A DNA stretch of 64,000 nucleotides from Adiantum capillus-veneris (Eukaryota; Streptophyta; Polypodiopsida; Polypodiales; Pteridaceae). Where the stretch lies: assembly GCA_014529385.2 (NCBI GenBank), contig CM043963.1:81308412-81372411 (forward strand), given 5' to 3'. Made by a program: the position numbers and the translations under genes. The notes under the pieces were generated by a model, which was not told the DNA's origin, did not search any database, and was given only the letters and a program-made list of their open reading frames with translations. Positions 62,044-64,000 of the stretch are shown piece by piece. Every line of letters starts with the position of its first letter. The first letter of the stretch is position 1.

Positions 62044-63936
62044 CTATGCAAATTGTGGTAGCCCAAACTTTAGTTCTCCATCGAGGAACGCTCGAAGAGA
62101 TGAGACTAGCTCAGGGTCTTTATATAGTTTGGACATGATGGTGGTTCTAACTTCTGAAGACATGAAATCCATCAATTTGGCAATGTTTAATGGCACCTTT
62201 TGGACTTCAGTCCCTTGACGTGGAGAAGATGGGATCTCCATTTCTTCGATAGGATCAGGTAGTCCCTCTGTAAACATTCTTTCCATCAAGAAGTGAGTAC
62301 GCCCACTTTCCCATGACTTTAAGTCAGTTTCTTCTTGGATGAAACTAGGTATGGCTAAGGGTCTATGGACTTGGTGAGGTTGTTGTTGTGTAGGGAACAC
62401 GGTGTCTGTAATCTGGATCTGCCTAGGTGTTGGTTCTAGATCCCTTTGGGTATCTTCTACCAAACTCCTTAATTGCTTGACTCGCTCAATCTCCTCTATA
62501 GGGTTTGGATAAGTTCCTATCTTCTTCTTGGATCCTGGCCATTGTGGCTCATGAAGATCTTCCTTGTTGGTTTCTATCTTAGTGGTCGTTTTGGTCTCCA
62601 TGGTTTCACCTAAATTAGAATCCTCTTCAATGTCGTTCATATAAACGGGGTCGTCACCAATCCCTATGTTGGTCTTTGAACTGGGTTCGGACTTCGTTGC
62701 TTTTTGCGATCTCTTCCTTCATGTTTTGTTCTTTTTCTGAGATTGGGCAATTGATGCCGTGTCTCTTTCCTCAAGAAAATAATTTTGTTTTTGGAGCATC
62801 GATCGTGTGAGTACATTTACTGGTACCATAGGTGTACTTTGTGATGGATCCTTGGTAACTTCATTCAAGTTTAGCGGCGTGATCTTCGGTGCATTTGGAT
62901 TATTTGGACATTGGGCAATCAAATGATCTATGTCACATCGATTACACATGAGTATCGGCATTGTAGATCTGCTCGCTTGATTGGTTTGCATTAGTGTGGC
63001 GTTCTTTTGTAGCCTAATAGGACACTCGGCTACACGATGTGGACCTCCACACTCATAGCATTGAAGAGGTGGTCTCTTAGCTGTGTAATTGATATTTTGG
63101 CCTCTTGCAGCAAGAGCAGCTACTTGATAGACGGGTTTGACTTGCCCAATAGTCCTCCATGTAGTATTGTGGACTTTCTTCAAGCACATCCATCCCATAG
63201 GCAATATTAGGATCTTTATCTTCCTCACAGCCTTCCAAACAAGCAATAGATGACTCACAACCCACTTGATTCACATAAGTGATTCTCGGATGGGTGGTTG
63301 CGGTCCTAGCACTGGAGGTGGTAAGGGTGTTGTTTGAACAACATTTTGGGCCCTAGGGACCATGTGTTGTGCTGTTTGTTCAAGAGGTGGGGCCGACATC
63401 AATGCAGGCACCCGAGGTGTGTCTGTCCATGCTAAGGTTGGTCTATTGGCCATCTCGCGTTTAAACACTATGAAATCCTTAGCTTGATGACCATACCTTC
63501 CACAAGCATTGCAGTTCCCATTGAATTTTACTCTAAAAGTAGGGCATTCACTGGTACTATGCGGTCCATAACATACTGATCACCATTGTTTCTCCCTTCT
63601 TGGATACATATGATTTTTTTACGGAGCAAGATTATCTCTAAGACTCTCGTGAATATCCTTGGTGAGATCTGCTAAAGTTATCTTAGATATCCTTGGCTCC
63701 TTAGCATTAGGCTTTAGGGTCATTGGTTGATGCCCCGATGCTTGCGAGCTAATACATATAGGCTCAATAGACACTCTTTCTCCTTGAATCATTAAATTAT
63801 CCTCCAATTGGATCGCATTGGTGGTGACTGCTTCCCAAATGGTGATACCTCTAATGACTAGGCCATTGTAGATATCCTTATGTCGTAATCTCCTAATGAA
63901 TCTATCAAGCAATTGATTATTATTGAAGCGCCTCAT
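62044..63936 (-). pseudogene. Gypsy gag with several zinc knuckles
   Basis: From the right, the frame starts in the late gag region (NNNQLLDRFIRRLRHKDIYN, then LVIRGITIWEAVTTN) and continues off the window. Four knuckle-like segments follow: CYGPHSTSEC (after a stop), CNACGRYGHQAKDF (last Cys is Phe), CYECGGPHRVAEC and CNRCDIDHLIAQC. Stops lie at 63619 and 62719. A pair of compensating frame changes near 63275 and 63140 flank an acidic stretch (CLEGCEEDKDPNIAYG). A Glu-rich region leads to the protease. Gag binds element RNA; the copy is broken. Confidence 0.78.
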
Positions 63937-64000
63937 TTGGATTACAAAGAGAATTCAAATGCTTTAAGTGACTAATAAAGTCTCTCACCAACTCTCCTTC

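Overview
The window looks like transposon-rich nuclear DNA of a land plant with a large, repeat-laden genome. A fern or another non-flowering plant is my best guess, but no host marker settles it. Reasons: long GA/CT, GT and TA microsatellites, GT-AG introns, Ty1/copia and Ty3/gypsy elements, a Mutator-like transposon carrying a Ulp1 protease, and plant-type FCP1-like and poly(A) polymerase sequences. Almost every long reading frame has stops or frameshifts. No intact ordinary host gene is visible.

Layout: 1-3.1 kb, end of a decayed Ty3/gypsy element with a chromodomain-like tail and its 3' LTR. 3.1-6.0 kb, compound GA/GT microsatellites. 6.0-23.4 kb, an unusual block. It has a leftward transposase-like gene of the DUF7869 type (7.1-10.15 kb) and a rightward gene (15.9-19.4 kb) combining a ParB-like GQHS motif with a downstream region resembling an amino-DNA-methyltransferase. 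Two decayed FCP1-like phosphatase domains follow (21.0-23.3 kb). Between the two divergent genes lie about 4 kb of ~115-bp tandem repeats built on the palindrome TCAAACTTAAGTTTGA, and the same palindrome recurs in gaps and introns of the rightward genes. I read this as a possible large composite mobile element, but I could not find its ends.

24.5-27.0 kb holds a 1.74-kb hAT-like element (CAGGGATTT...AAATCCCTG) filled by a 151-bp tandem array. 28.95-34.2 kb holds an LTR with a polypurine tract on one side and a primer-binding-like site on the other, a collapsed copia polyprotein, and a 1.5-kb module present twice. 34.7-36.64 kb is an intronless poly(A) polymerase copy whose catalytic GS motif is hit by a stop codon. 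37.38-47.51 kb is a complete Mutator-like element with ~150-bp terminal inverted repeats, a SWIM-finger transposase, internal satellites, and a convergent multi-exon Ulp1-type cysteine protease gene whose catalytic residues are all present.

47.5-49.8 kb is microsatellites plus a tRNA-like SINE head. 50.53-55.70 kb is a complete-length Ty1/copia element on the minus strand with 227-bp LTRs. 56.3-58.4 kb is a decayed PIF1-type helicase with a solo LTR (target duplication GAAAT) at its 3' side. From 58.6 kb to the window end is a minus-strand Ty3/gypsy element that shows gag and protease but no reverse transcriptase before its 3' LTR. All calls come from reading the sequence by eye; no database search was run.
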